Assembly: GCF_032477075.1 (NCBI RefSeq)
Contig: NZ_JAWDXO010000011.1
Location: 19,580 to 83,579, forward strand
Direction of reading: 5' to 3'
DNA: 64,000 nucleotides
DNA from: Fusobacterium sp.
GTDB lineage: Bacteria; Fusobacteriota; Fusobacteriia; Fusobacteriales; Fusobacteriaceae
Numbering within the stretch: position 1 is the first letter of the stretch; the number at the start of each line of letters is the position of its first letter. Below are positions 36,809-43,921 of this stretch, piece after piece. The notes below the pieces were generated by a model. The model was not told the origin of the DNA and ran no database searches. It saw only the letters and a program-made list of their open reading frames with translations. Position numbers and translations under genes: made by a program.

Positions 36809-36834
36809 AAAGCTGGATAACTCCAGCTTTTTTT
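36809..36834 (+). terminator. intrinsic terminator before recR
   Basis: AAAGCTGG (36809-36816) pairs with CCAGCTTT (36823-36830) around a 6-nt loop and runs into TTTTTTT. It ends the coiled-coil gene 17 nt before the recR start. Confidence 0.88.
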
Positions 36835-36850
36835 GTAAGGAGAGGGATTT

Positions 36851-37444
36851 ATGGCAACTAAAAGTTTGGAAAGACTGATTGATGAATTTAATAAACTCCC
36901 TGGAATAGGGAGAAAAAGTGCAACAAGATTAGCATTCCATATTCTTGAAATGAGTGAAGAACAAGTAGAAAAATTTTCAGAAGCTATGAAAGAGGTTAAA
37001 AAAACTATAAAAAAATGTCCTGTGTGTGGAGATTTTTGTGAAAATGACTTATGTAACATATGTGCAGATGAAACAAGAGATAAAGATATAGTTTGTGTTG
37101 TGGAAGATAGCAGAGATATAATATCTTTTGAGAAAACAGGAAAATATAATGGAACTTACCATGTGTTGAATGGAAAAATAGCTCCATTAAATGGAATGAC
37201 ACCAGATAAGCTCAATATAAAGTCTCTTTTGGAAAGAGTGGCAGTAACAGATATAACTGAAGTTATACTTGCACTTAATCCTGATTTAGAAGGAGAAACT
37301 ACTTCTCTTTATTTGACAAAATTGTTAAAACCTTTTGGAGTCAAAATAACTAAAATAGCAAGTGGAATTCCGATAGGTGGAAATATTGAGTTTGCAGATA
37401 CTGCAACCATTTCCAAAGCTTTAGATGGAAGGCATGAAGTTTAA
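36851..37444 (+). CDS. recR: recombination protein RecR
   Basis: Acts with RecFO in loading RecA at gaps. It shows the helix-hairpin-helix FNKLPGIGRKSATRLAFHIL, a C4 zinc finger (C56, C59, C68, C71), and a Toprim domain with VVEDSRDIISFEKTG and NPDLEGETTSLYL. The 197 residues are full length. AGGAGAGG precedes the ATG. Confidence 0.96.
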   Translation: MATKSLERLIDEFNKLPGIGRKSATRLAFHILEMSEEQVEKFSEAMKEVKKTIKKCPVCGDFCENDLCNICADETRDKDIVCVVEDSRDIISFEKTGKYNGTYHVLNGKIAPLNGMTPDKLNIKSLLERVAVTDITEVILALNPDLEGETTSLYLTKLLKPFGVKITKIASGIPIGGNIEFADTATISKALDGRHEV

Positions 37445-37454
37445 AGGAGGAAAA

Positions 37455-38669
37455 ATGATAGAAACACCCAGAGGAAACAGAGTTCATATAGCTATATTTG
37501 GAAGGACTAATGCAGGAAAATCAAATCTGATAAATTGTTTGACTAATCAAAAAATTTCCCTTGTGTCTGAAGTAAAAGGAACTACTACAGACCCTGTATA
37601 TAAGGCTATGGAGCTTTTACCAATAGGACCAGTAGTATTTATAGATACAGCTGGAATAGATGATACAAGTGTCATTGGGGCACTTAGAATTGAAAAAACC
37701 ATAGAAATTTTAAATAAGATGGATATGGCTATTTTTGTAATATCTGCAGAAACTATTTTAGAAGATAAAGCTCTTTCTTATGAGCAGGGGTGGATAAAAA
37801 AAATAAAAAATAAAAGAAAACCCTTTATAACTGTTTTAAATAAAATAGATATAGTTAACGAGAAAGAAAAGTTTGAAAATGAAATAATAGAAGCAGAAAA
37901 AAAATTAGGGCTGAAATTTATTCAAATCAGCAGTGAAAATGGTTTGAATATAGATGTACTAAGAAATGAGATAATAGAAAAATCTCCTAAGTTTATTGAA
38001 GGAGAAATACTGATTGGAGATAAAATAAAAAGAGGAGATAAAATTCTTCTTGTGGTTCCACAGGATATCCAAGCTCCTAAAGGGAGATTAATACTCCCAC
38101 AGGTACAAGTATTAAGAGATATATTGGATTTTGGCGGCATTCCTGTGATGACTACATTACATCAATTGGATGAAGCTTTAAAAATATTTGATGGAAAACC
38201 AGATCTTGTGATAACAGATTCACAAGTATTTAAAATAGTTGATGAAAAATTGAACAAAAATATTCCATTGACATCTTTTTCTATAATAATGGCAAGGGCG
38301 AAAGGAGATTTAAAAACTCTTTATGCAGGGGCGAAAAAGATAAATGAATTAAAGTCTGGTGATAAAGTGCTGATAGCTGAAGCCTGTACACATCATCAAT
38401 TAAAAGGAGATATAGCAAGAGAGAAAATTCCAATGCTTCTTAAGAAAAAAGTTCCAGGAATTATAATAGAGAACTCTTCAGGAAAAGATTTTCCAAAAGA
38501 TTTAACAAATTATTCTTTAGTTATACATTGTGGTTCTTGTATGCTTAACAGAGCAGAAACTATGAGTAGAATAGAAAAATGTTTGGATATAACAAATTTT
38601 GGACTTATAATAGCTGAACTAAATGGGATATTAGATAGAGTTGTAGATATTTTTGACTTAAAGAGGTAA
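37455..38669 (+). CDS. hydF: [FeFe]-hydrogenase H-cluster maturation GTPase HydF
   Basis: Scaffold GTPase on which the 2Fe subcluster is assembled before transfer to HydA. The N-terminal G domain has GRTNAGKS (residues 16-23), DTAGID and NKID. The C-terminal part binds a [4Fe-4S] cluster through C311-x-H313 and H358-C359-x-x-C362 (EACTHHQLKGD and HCGSCMLNRAE). The 404-residue length fits. ATG 37455 with AAAGGAGG 4 nt upstream is chosen over an ATG ten codons earlier that lies inside recR. The partner maturases HydE and HydG and the hydrogenase are not in the window. Confidence 0.95.
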   Translation: MIETPRGNRVHIAIFGRTNAGKSNLINCLTNQKISLVSEVKGTTTDPVYKAMELLPIGPVVFIDTAGIDDTSVIGALRIEKTIEILNKMDMAIFVISAETILEDKALSYEQGWIKKIKNKRKPFITVLNKIDIVNEKEKFENEIIEAEKKLGLKFIQISSENGLNIDVLRNEIIEKSPKFIEGEILIGDKIKRGDKILLVVPQDIQAPKGRLILPQVQVLRDILDFGGIPVMTTLHQLDEALKIFDGKPDLVITDSQVFKIVDEKLNKNIPLTSFSIIMARAKGDLKTLYAGAKKINELKSGDKVLIAEACTHHQLKGDIAREKIPMLLKKKVPGIIIENSSGKDFPKDLTNYSLVIHCGSCMLNRAETMSRIEKCLDITNFGLIIAELNGILDRVVDIFDLKR

Positions 38670-38672
38670 AAA

Positions 38673-39014
38673 GTGACTAAAAAAATGATAACATGTCCTC
38701 TTGAACTTACCCAAGAGATCTTGAAGAAAAAATGGACTTCAATAATACTTTGGAGATTGAGACTAGGTTCAATGAGGATAAGGGATTTTAAAAAAGATAT
38801 AAAGGGATGTAATGAAAAAATGCTCATAGAACATCTTAATGAACTTTTAAAGACAGGATTAGTAATAAAAATTGAACATGAAGATATTTATCCAAAGCAT
38901 AGTGAATATCTTCTGACAGTTATGGGCTGGGAGCTTCTTCCCATACTTGAAAAAATGCAGAACTTTGGAATAAAGTATCTTTTGGATAAAAATTTAACTG
39001 AAGAAAAAATATAA
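38673..39014 (+). CDS. HxlR family transcriptional regulator
   Basis: Small winged-helix regulator of 113 residues. It begins near CPLELTQEILKKKWTSIILW, where the conserved Cys and W of the HxlR family are visible, followed by IRDFKKDIKGCNEKMLIEHL and TGLVIKIEHEDIYPKHSEYL. Members often sense thiol or electrophile stress through the N-terminal Cys. The GTG start has AAGAGGT upstream; ATG at codon 5 is an alternative. It lies 3 nt after hydF and just upstream of a PEBP gene with its own promoter. Confidence 0.88.
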   Translation: MTKKMITCPLELTQEILKKKWTSIILWRLRLGSMRIRDFKKDIKGCNEKMLIEHLNELLKTGLVIKIEHEDIYPKHSEYLLTVMGWELLPILEKMQNFGIKYLLDKNLTEEKI

Positions 39015-39062
39015 CTTACAAAAAAGTGAGTTATTTACATTAATTTAATATACATTTATAAT
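39013..39062 (+). promoter_or_regulatory. promoter of the PEBP gene with an adjacent imperfect palindrome
   Basis: TTTACA (39034-39039), 17-bp spacer and TATAAT (39057-39062) form a good promoter. An imperfect inverted repeat AACTTAC-N6-GTGAGTT (39013-39032) ends just before the -35, a position suited to HxlR control (inference). Confidence 0.6.
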
Positions 39063-39093
39063 CTAATCAAGAAGCAGCAAGAGGAGGTTGTAA

Positions 39094-39645
39094 ATGAAAA
39101 AATTTATATTTATTTTAATGATTTTATTGGGGGTGAATTCTATGGGAATGACATTGGAAAGCAAGGGAATAAAAGATGGTAATATTTCTATTGAGTATGG
39201 AAAATATGGAGATAATATCATAGATGGAATGCCAACTCTTTCTATTCCTTTAAAATGGAGAGATGTGCCGAAAGGGACGAAATCTTTTGTACTTGTAATG
39301 GAAGATTATGATGCTGTACCTGTTTCAGGATTTTCATGGATACATTGGATAGCTCTGATTCCAGGAGATTATACAGAATTAAAAGAAAATGCCAGTAGAG
39401 ATGACAAGAAGATTTTACAAGGAATAAACAGCTGGGTATCATCAATGGGAGGACTGGATAGAGAGAAAGCTTCATTTTATGGTGGACCTGCACCACCTGA
39501 CAGAGAACATACTTATATTTTTAAATTATGTGCTTTAGATAAAGAAATAAAAATTGATGGAACATTTTATTTAAATGAAGTATATAAAGCAATGAAGGGA
39601 CATATTCTTGGAAGTGCTGAATTAGAAGGAAATTATAATAACTAA
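39094..39645 (+). CDS. YbhB/YbcL family (PEBP, Raf-kinase-inhibitor-like) protein, exported
   Basis: The 183-residue protein has a signal peptide (about residues 1-20, MKKFIFILMILLGVNSMG) and a PEBP fold: PTLSIPLKWRDVPKGTKSF, VLVMEDYDAVPVSGFSWIHW, YGGPAPPDREHTYIFKLCAL. The ligand pocket motif DP-like/GxPxPPDxxH is present. The role of bacterial members is poorly defined. GAGGAGG precedes the ATG. A hairpin terminator follows. Confidence 0.9.
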   Translation: MKKFIFILMILLGVNSMGMTLESKGIKDGNISIEYGKYGDNIIDGMPTLSIPLKWRDVPKGTKSFVLVMEDYDAVPVSGFSWIHWIALIPGDYTELKENASRDDKKILQGINSWVSSMGGLDREKASFYGGPAPPDREHTYIFKLCALDKEIKIDGTFYLNEVYKAMKGHILGSAELEGNYNN

Positions 39646-39670
39646 AATATGAGCAAATTAAAGAAATAAA

Positions 39671-39702
39671 GAAGATGATTTTTAAAATCATCTTCTTTTT
39701 TG
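39671..39702 (+). terminator. terminator after the PEBP gene
   Basis: GAAGATGATTTT and AAAATCATCTTC (39671-39695) form a nearly continuous palindrome followed by TTTTTT. Confidence 0.85.
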
Positions 39703-39783
39703 CCTTTTTTGAAAAAATATATTAAAATATAATAAACGAAAATATTCATCTACTGAAATTATATTATAAAGGAGAGCTGCTTT

Positions 39784-40185
39784 ATGGAAAAAGTGTATGT
39801 TTTATCTGAAAAAAGATTAAATAATTTTAAAGATTCAGATATTGCAGAAAAAATACAAAAATTATGGTATGAGACAAATCTTAAAATACCTCAGGAAAAA
39901 GAAATAAGTAAGTATGGGATATATTCTGAATATGAAAGTAATTATAAAGGGGATTATACTCTTTTTATAGGTGTTGATGGAGCAGCGTCCTATAAAGAAA
40001 TAATTATTGAGGAAGAAAACTATCAAGTTTTTTCTGTAGATACTTCTTCTCCATATGGAATTATAATGGCATGGGAGAAGATATGGGAAATGGAAGAAAA
40101 AGGACTTTTAAATAGAGCATACACAGTGGATTATGAGAAATATTATCCAGATGGAAAAGTAGAAATTTTTATTGCTCTAAAATAA
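39784..40185 (+). CDS. GyrI-like/AraC effector-binding domain protein
   Basis: A stand-alone 133-residue protein of the GyrI-like small-molecule-binding group (YdeE-type). It has GIYSEYESNYKGDYTLFIGV and a C-terminal AWEKIWEMEE helix followed by YTVDYEKYYPDGKVEIFIAL, the usual SHS2 layout. No DNA-binding domain is present. Such proteins bind small hydrophobic or cationic ligands; the ligand is unknown. AAAGGAGAG precedes the ATG. Confidence 0.78.
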   Translation: MEKVYVLSEKRLNNFKDSDIAEKIQKLWYETNLKIPQEKEISKYGIYSEYESNYKGDYTLFIGVDGAASYKEIIIEEENYQVFSVDTSSPYGIIMAWEKIWEMEEKGLLNRAYTVDYEKYYPDGKVEIFIALK

Positions 40186-40189
40186 TATC

Positions 40190-40236
40190 TTTTCATTCTT
40201 AAAAAAATATGATAGAATAAGTTGACCGATAGGTCA
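40190..40236 (+). promoter_or_regulatory. promoter with overlapping TetR-type operator
   Basis: TTTTCA (40190-40195), 17-bp spacer and TAGAAT (40213-40218) are followed at the expected start site by the perfect palindrome TGACC-GATA-GGTCA (40223-40236). This form is typical of TetR-family operators. No TetR gene is in the window. Confidence 0.6.
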
Positions 40237-40297
40237 CTTGTGTGTTTGTATATTATTTTTTATTTTATACATAGTTGGAAATACTGGAGGGATATAT

Positions 40298-40738
40298 ATG
40301 AAAAAATTAATAATAGTAGGGATATTGACAATGTCAGCTATAGCTAATGCAAGCTGGTGGGGAAGTATGAGTGGTGGAACAAGAGCAGCTATTATAGGAG
40401 GTTCAGCACTTATATTAAATAATAGTTATCAAAATAGTGAAATAAAGCACCAGAGAGATTTAGATCAATTGGATACAAATATAAGAAGAGATTATGAAAG
40501 ACAGGCAGTAGCTCAAAATGCTCGTTATAAATATGGAAATTCAGGAGTTCCTGCAAGATTAAATACTGTAACAGCTAATAATTATAGTGGAGGATACAAT
40601 AATAATTATAATGGAAATTATAATAATGGATATGTTAATCAGCAAGCTACTCAGAGAAGTGGGAGAGTAGTTTACTCAGATGGAAGAACTCAAATAATAG
40701 AATTATCTGATGGAACAAGAATAACTATTAATCAATAA
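40298..40738 (+). CDS. small exported protein with Asn/Gly/Tyr-rich region
   Basis: I do not recognise a family. The 146-residue product has a signal peptide cut after ANA (residues 1-18), then GSMSGGTRAAIIGGSALIL, a charged helix (HQRDLDQLDTNIRRDYERQA), an Asn/Gly/Tyr low-complexity stretch (about 95-117) and a C-terminal beta segment (YSDGRTQIIELSDGTRITI). ATG 40298 is preferred since GGAGG is 7 nt upstream; the frame upstream of it covers the operator. The TetR-type palindrome suggests inducible expression. Confidence 0.7.
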   Translation: MKKLIIVGILTMSAIANASWWGSMSGGTRAAIIGGSALILNNSYQNSEIKHQRDLDQLDTNIRRDYERQAVAQNARYKYGNSGVPARLNTVTANNYSGGYNNNYNGNYNNGYVNQQATQRSGRVVYSDGRTQIIELSDGTRITINQ

Positions 40739-40746
40739 AAATAAAT

Positions 40747-40775
40747 TTGACATTCTAAAAAAAATAGTGTATTCT
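40747..40775 (+). promoter_or_regulatory. promoter of the trp leader / transporter operon
   Basis: Consensus TTGACA (40747-40752), 17-bp spacer and TATTCT (40770-40775). Transcription would start near 40782, about 20 nt before the leader's ribosome-binding site. Confidence 0.82.
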
Positions 40776-40813
40776 TCTTTATAAGAAAAAATAAAAAATG
40801 GAGGTGAACAAAA

Positions 40814-40894
40814 ATGATAAATAGATTTACTTGGTGGTGGCAAAATAGACTTCACAAATTTAATATTAGACAGGTGGATCAGGTTTTGTCATAG
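40814..40894 (+). CDS. trpL: trp leader peptide, 26 residues, with three consecutive Trp codons
   Basis: The tiny ORF reads MINRFTWWWQNRLHKFNIRQ and then VDQVLS. It has GAGGTGAAC as ribosome-binding site at 40801-40809. Residues 7-9 are encoded by TGG TGG TGG (40832-40840). Its stop TAG (40892-40894) lies one base before the first antiterminator arm (40896). A consensus promoter precedes it and a terminator plus a Trp ABC transporter operon follow. This is the design of a ribosome-stalling attenuation leader, so the peptide itself probably has no other function. Confidence 0.9.
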   Translation: MINRFTWWWQNRLHKFNIRQVDQVLS

Positions 40895-40940
40895 ATGTTC
40901 ATTTCAAAAAAATATATACTTTTAATTTTAGTGTGTATTT

Positions 40941-40970
40941 AAGGCCTGTTCCAAATGAACAGGTTTTTTT
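40941..40970 (+). terminator. attenuator terminator T1
   Basis: CCTGTTC (40945-40951) pairs with GAACAGG (40957-40963), extendable by two G/U and two A/U pairs, and is followed by a seven-T run. Confidence 0.9.
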
Positions 40971-40996
40971 ATTTTATATGAAAATAATTGTTTGTT

Positions 40997-41030
40997 AAGC
41001 CTTGTCTGAATCTGACAGGGCTTTTTATTT
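40997..41030 (+). terminator. second, tandem terminator T2 before trpX
   Basis: AAGCCTTGTC (40997-41006) pairs with GACAGGGCTT (41014-41023), one G/U, around a 7-nt loop, followed by TTTATTTTTT. It lies between T1 and the first structural gene, so it must be read through or counteracted for expression. Confidence 0.85.
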
Positions 41031-41053
41031 TTTAATATTTCAAGGAGGGAAAA

Positions 41054-41950
41054 ATGAAAAAAATATTTATTTTGCTTTTAGTTATTTTATGTGCAGCATG
41101 TGGAACAGAAAAACAAAAAAAGGTAGACATAGGAATTACACAGATAGTTGAGCATCCTTCATTAGATGATGTCAGAAAAGGAGTAATAGAAGCTCTTAAA
41201 GAAAAAGGATATGGAGAGAATAAAATAAATATTAATTATAAAAATGCACAGGGAGATTTTGGAACTGCACAGGTAATAGCTCAGGAATTTAATAATACCA
41301 GTGATGTGATAATTGCTATATCTACACCAAGTGCACAAGCAGCTGTGAATAATATAAAAAATAAACCTATATTTTTTTCTGCTGTAGTTAATCCAGAAAA
41401 TGCTGGGATACTTAGAAAAAATGTAACAGGAGTAAGTGATAAATCACCAGTACAAAAGCAGGTACAGCTTATAGAAAAACTTTTACCAGAAGCAAAAAAT
41501 ATAGGAATTGTTTATAATACAAGTGAACAGAACTCTTTTTATCTGACAGAGGAATTCACTAAAGTTGCAGAAGAAAAAGGTTATATAGTAAAGATAAAAG
41601 GAATAAGTAATATCAGTGAAATGGCTTCTGCCTTAGATACACTTCTTCCCACAATAGATGTTCTTTATACTTCAATAGATAATACAGTTGCTTCTACTTA
41701 TCCTCTTATTGTTGAGAAGAGCAATAAAGCAAATAAGCCAATAATAGGAGCAACAAAAAGTTTTGCAGATCAAGGAGCACTTGCAATAGATGGGATATCT
41801 GATTATCAGGTAGGATATCAAACAGGGGAAATGGTGGCTAAATATCTAAATGGAGAGAAGATAGAAAACATTCCATATGAGGTTGTAGAAAAGTCAGAAA
41901 TACATATAAATAAAGATGTTGCGAAAAAATTTGGCATAAAAGGAGAATAG
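41054..41950 (+). CDS. trpX: tryptophan ABC transporter substrate-binding lipoprotein
   Basis: Solute-binding protein of the ABC_sub_bind (TrpX-type) family, 298 residues. It has a lipoprotein signal (MKKIFILLLVILCAAC, C16) and then VDIGITQIVEHPSLDDVRKG, NAQGDFGTAQVIAQEF, AISTPSAQAA and GIVYNTSEQNS, all typical. AAGGAGGG precedes the ATG. The Trp-rich attenuator upstream is independent support for tryptophan as ligand. It would be anchored to the membrane and hand Trp to TrpY. A second, non-lipidated paralogue follows. Confidence 0.88.
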   Translation: MKKIFILLLVILCAACGTEKQKKVDIGITQIVEHPSLDDVRKGVIEALKEKGYGENKININYKNAQGDFGTAQVIAQEFNNTSDVIIAISTPSAQAAVNNIKNKPIFFSAVVNPENAGILRKNVTGVSDKSPVQKQVQLIEKLLPEAKNIGIVYNTSEQNSFYLTEEFTKVAEEKGYIVKIKGISNISEMASALDTLLPTIDVLYTSIDNTVASTYPLIVEKSNKANKPIIGATKSFADQGALAIDGISDYQVGYQTGEMVAKYLNGEKIENIPYEVVEKSEIHINKDVAKKFGIKGE

Positions 41951-42076
41951 TACGAACAGATTTTGAAAAATAATATTTGTGAATCCTTGTAAAATAAAGG
42001 TTTAGGAAATACAAAGTGGAACAAATAAGTATTTTAATTGTTATCTATAAGAATAATGGTTTTAATGGTATTATAA

Positions 42077-42110
42077 CCCTATGAAATAAAAATTAGTTCA
42101 TAGGGGGAAT
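42077..42110 (+). promoter_or_regulatory. hairpin that sequesters the ribosome-binding site of the second trpX
   Basis: CCCTATGAA (42077-42085) pairs perfectly with TTCATAGGG (42097-42105), and the second arm overlaps the AGGGGGA ribosome-binding site (42102-42108) of the gene starting at 42116. The 165-nt gap has no T-run terminator. It may lower or regulate translation of this paralogue. Confidence 0.55.
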
Positions 42111-42115
42111 ATAAA

Positions 42116-43036
42116 ATGAAAAAAATACTTATGCTGTTAATGGGACTTTCAATAGTGGCTTTTGGAAAGGAACCAGCAAAAATAAAAATAGGAATCACTC
42201 AAATAATGGAACATCAGTCTTTGGATTCTGCCAGAGAAGGTTTTATAAAAGCACTTAAAGATGGAGGTTATGGAGAAGCGAAGATAGACTATCAAAATGC
42301 ACAGGGAGATTTTGGAACTGCACAAATGATAGCTAATTCATTTGTTCAAGATGAAAAAGATATCATATTAGCAATTTCAACACCAAGTGCACAAGCAGCT
42401 TATAATGCAACTAAAAAAATTCCCATTCTTATAACAGCAGTGACAGATACTGAAAGTGCAGGATTAGTTGGAGAAAATATAACAGGAACAAGTGATGCTG
42501 CTCCAATATATAAACAGCTTGAAATAATAACAAAACTTTTACCAGAGGCTAAGAAAGTGGGAATTATTTATAATACAAGTGAACAAAATTCACAAGTTCA
42601 AGTAGCACAAGCAAAAACAGAGGCGGCAAAATTAGGATTAGAAATAGTGGAAACAGGAATTACAACAATAAATGATATGGCCATTGGTTTAGATTCTCTT
42701 CTTCCAAAAGTAGATGTACTTTATACACCTACAGATAACTTAGTAGTTGCTTCAACTCCACTTTTGTTAGAAAAAGCTAATAAAGCAGGAAAACCAGTTA
42801 TAGGAAGTGTTGAAGATCAAGTAATACAGGGAGCATTAGTTACTGAAGCAATAGATTATGAAAGATTAGGGTATCAAACTGGAGAAGCTGCTGTACAAGT
42901 TTTAAATGGAACTGCACCAAATACTATTCCAATAGAAACTTTAAAAGATACTCAGTTAATAATAAATAAAAAAGCAGCAGAAAAATATAAGGTAGATCTT
43001 TCATCAAAAACTTTAGAAGGAGCTAAGCAATATTAA
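42116..43036 (+). CDS. trpX: tryptophan ABC transporter substrate-binding protein, non-lipidated paralogue
   Basis: Second TrpX-type protein, 306 residues. It has a Sec signal (MKKILMLLMGLSIVAFG) without a lipobox Cys, so it is probably soluble in the periplasm. The mature part repeats the first copy nearly motif for motif: KIGITQIMEHQSLDSAREGF, NAQGDFGTAQMIANSF, AISTPSAQAA, GIIYNTSEQNS. Tandem duplication is likely. It is 36 nt upstream of the permease gene. A hairpin covers its ribosome-binding site. Confidence 0.88.
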   Translation: MKKILMLLMGLSIVAFGKEPAKIKIGITQIMEHQSLDSAREGFIKALKDGGYGEAKIDYQNAQGDFGTAQMIANSFVQDEKDIILAISTPSAQAAYNATKKIPILITAVTDTESAGLVGENITGTSDAAPIYKQLEIITKLLPEAKKVGIIYNTSEQNSQVQVAQAKTEAAKLGLEIVETGITTINDMAIGLDSLLPKVDVLYTPTDNLVVASTPLLLEKANKAGKPVIGSVEDQVIQGALVTEAIDYERLGYQTGEAAVQVLNGTAPNTIPIETLKDTQLIINKKAAEKYKVDLSSKTLEGAKQY

Positions 43037-43072
43037 TGATTTAATGATGAAAGAGGAGAAAAGGAGATAGAG

Positions 43073-43921
43073 ATGTTATTAGGAACATTAGAACAAAGTT
43101 TTATTTTTGCAGTAATGGTACTGGGAGTTTATATATCATATAAAATACTGGATTTTCCAGATATGACAGTAGATGGAAGTTTTCCTTTAGGAGCAGCAGT
43201 AGCAGCAGCTTCTATAATGAAAGGATTAAATCCTGTACTGGCACTTATTTTGGCTATGGCAGCAGGAGCAGCAGCAGGTTTTATTACAGGAATGATCCAT
43301 GTAAAGCTGAGAGTTACAAATCTTCTGGCTGGTATAATCGTCATGACAGGACTTTACAGCATAAATTTAAGAATAATGGGAAAATCAAATATACCTCTAT
43401 TTTCAGTGAAACATCTTTTTAATGGAAATACTTCAGCTATTATTGTAGTGGCTGTTATTCTTCTTATAGTGAAATTAGTAATAGATTTTCTTTTGAAAAC
43501 AAAATTTGGGTTTGCACTTAAAGCACTTGGAGATAATGAAAGTTTGATAATTTCATTGGGATTGAATGAAAAAACATTAAAAATATATGGACTTATGCTT
43601 GCAAACAGTCTTGTGGCTCTGTCAGGAGCCATACTTGCACAATACCAAGGGTTTGCTGATGTAGGAATGGGAACTGGAACTATCATTACAGGTCTGGCTT
43701 CTATAATAATTGGAGATGCACTCTTTGGAAAGAAGAAAGTAATAAAAATATCAATGATGGTAATATTAGGAACAATAATATATAGAACAATAATTGCTTT
43801 ATCCTTGAAAATTGGAATGAATGCAAGTGATTTAAAACTTATAACTTCAGCACTTGTAGTAATAATAATTTTCTTGAAAGAAAAAAAACATCTGTTAAAA
43901 GGAGGGATTGTGAATGCTTAA
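43073..43921 (+). CDS. trpY: tryptophan ABC transporter permease
   Basis: Inner-membrane subunit of the branched-chain-amino-acid-type permease family (BPD_transp_2), 282 residues, with about eight hydrophobic segments. It has VLGVYISYKILDFPDMTVDG at the N terminus, and the coupling-loop region LGDNESLIISLGLNEKTLKI that contacts the ATPase. Its last 8 bases overlap the ATPase start, which shows coupling. The assignment to tryptophan rests on the operon and its Trp leader. Confidence 0.87.
   Translation: MLLGTLEQSFIFAVMVLGVYISYKILDFPDMTVDGSFPLGAAVAAASIMKGLNPVLALILAMAAGAAAGFITGMIHVKLRVTNLLAGIIVMTGLYSINLRIMGKSNIPLFSVKHLFNGNTSAIIVVAVILLIVKLVIDFLLKTKFGFALKALGDNESLIISLGLNEKTLKIYGLMLANSLVALSGAILAQYQGFADVGMGTGTIITGLASIIIGDALFGKKKVIKISMMVILGTIIYRTIIALSLKIGMNASDLKLITSALVVIIIFLKEKKHLLKGGIVNA

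Larger units (their letters stand above)
40801..40970 (+). promoter_or_regulatory. tryptophan attenuator RNA (alternative hairpins 1:2, 2:3, 3:terminator)
   Basis: Segment 1, GAGGTGAACA (40801-40810, the leader's ribosome-binding site), pairs over 10 contiguous bases (two G/U) with segment 2, TGTTCATTTC (40896-40905). Segment 2 can instead pair over 9 perfect bases (TGTTCATTT, 40896-40904) with AAATGAACA (40953-40961), which is the loop and 3' arm of the terminator. A ribosome stalled at the Trp codons leaves segment 2 free, forming the antiterminator. A ribosome reaching the stop covers segment 2, so the terminator forms. Segments were read directly; the mechanism is the established trp attenuation model applied by inference. 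Confidence 0.87.

Noticed and set aside
40978..40998. Second mini leader ORF (MKIIVC) before T2
   Set aside because: It has no ribosome-binding site and no Trp codon; it is most likely chance.
42070..42110. Terminator between the two trpX genes
   Set aside because: The hairpin is followed by GGAATATAAAATG rather than a U-tract, and its second arm is the ribosome-binding site.
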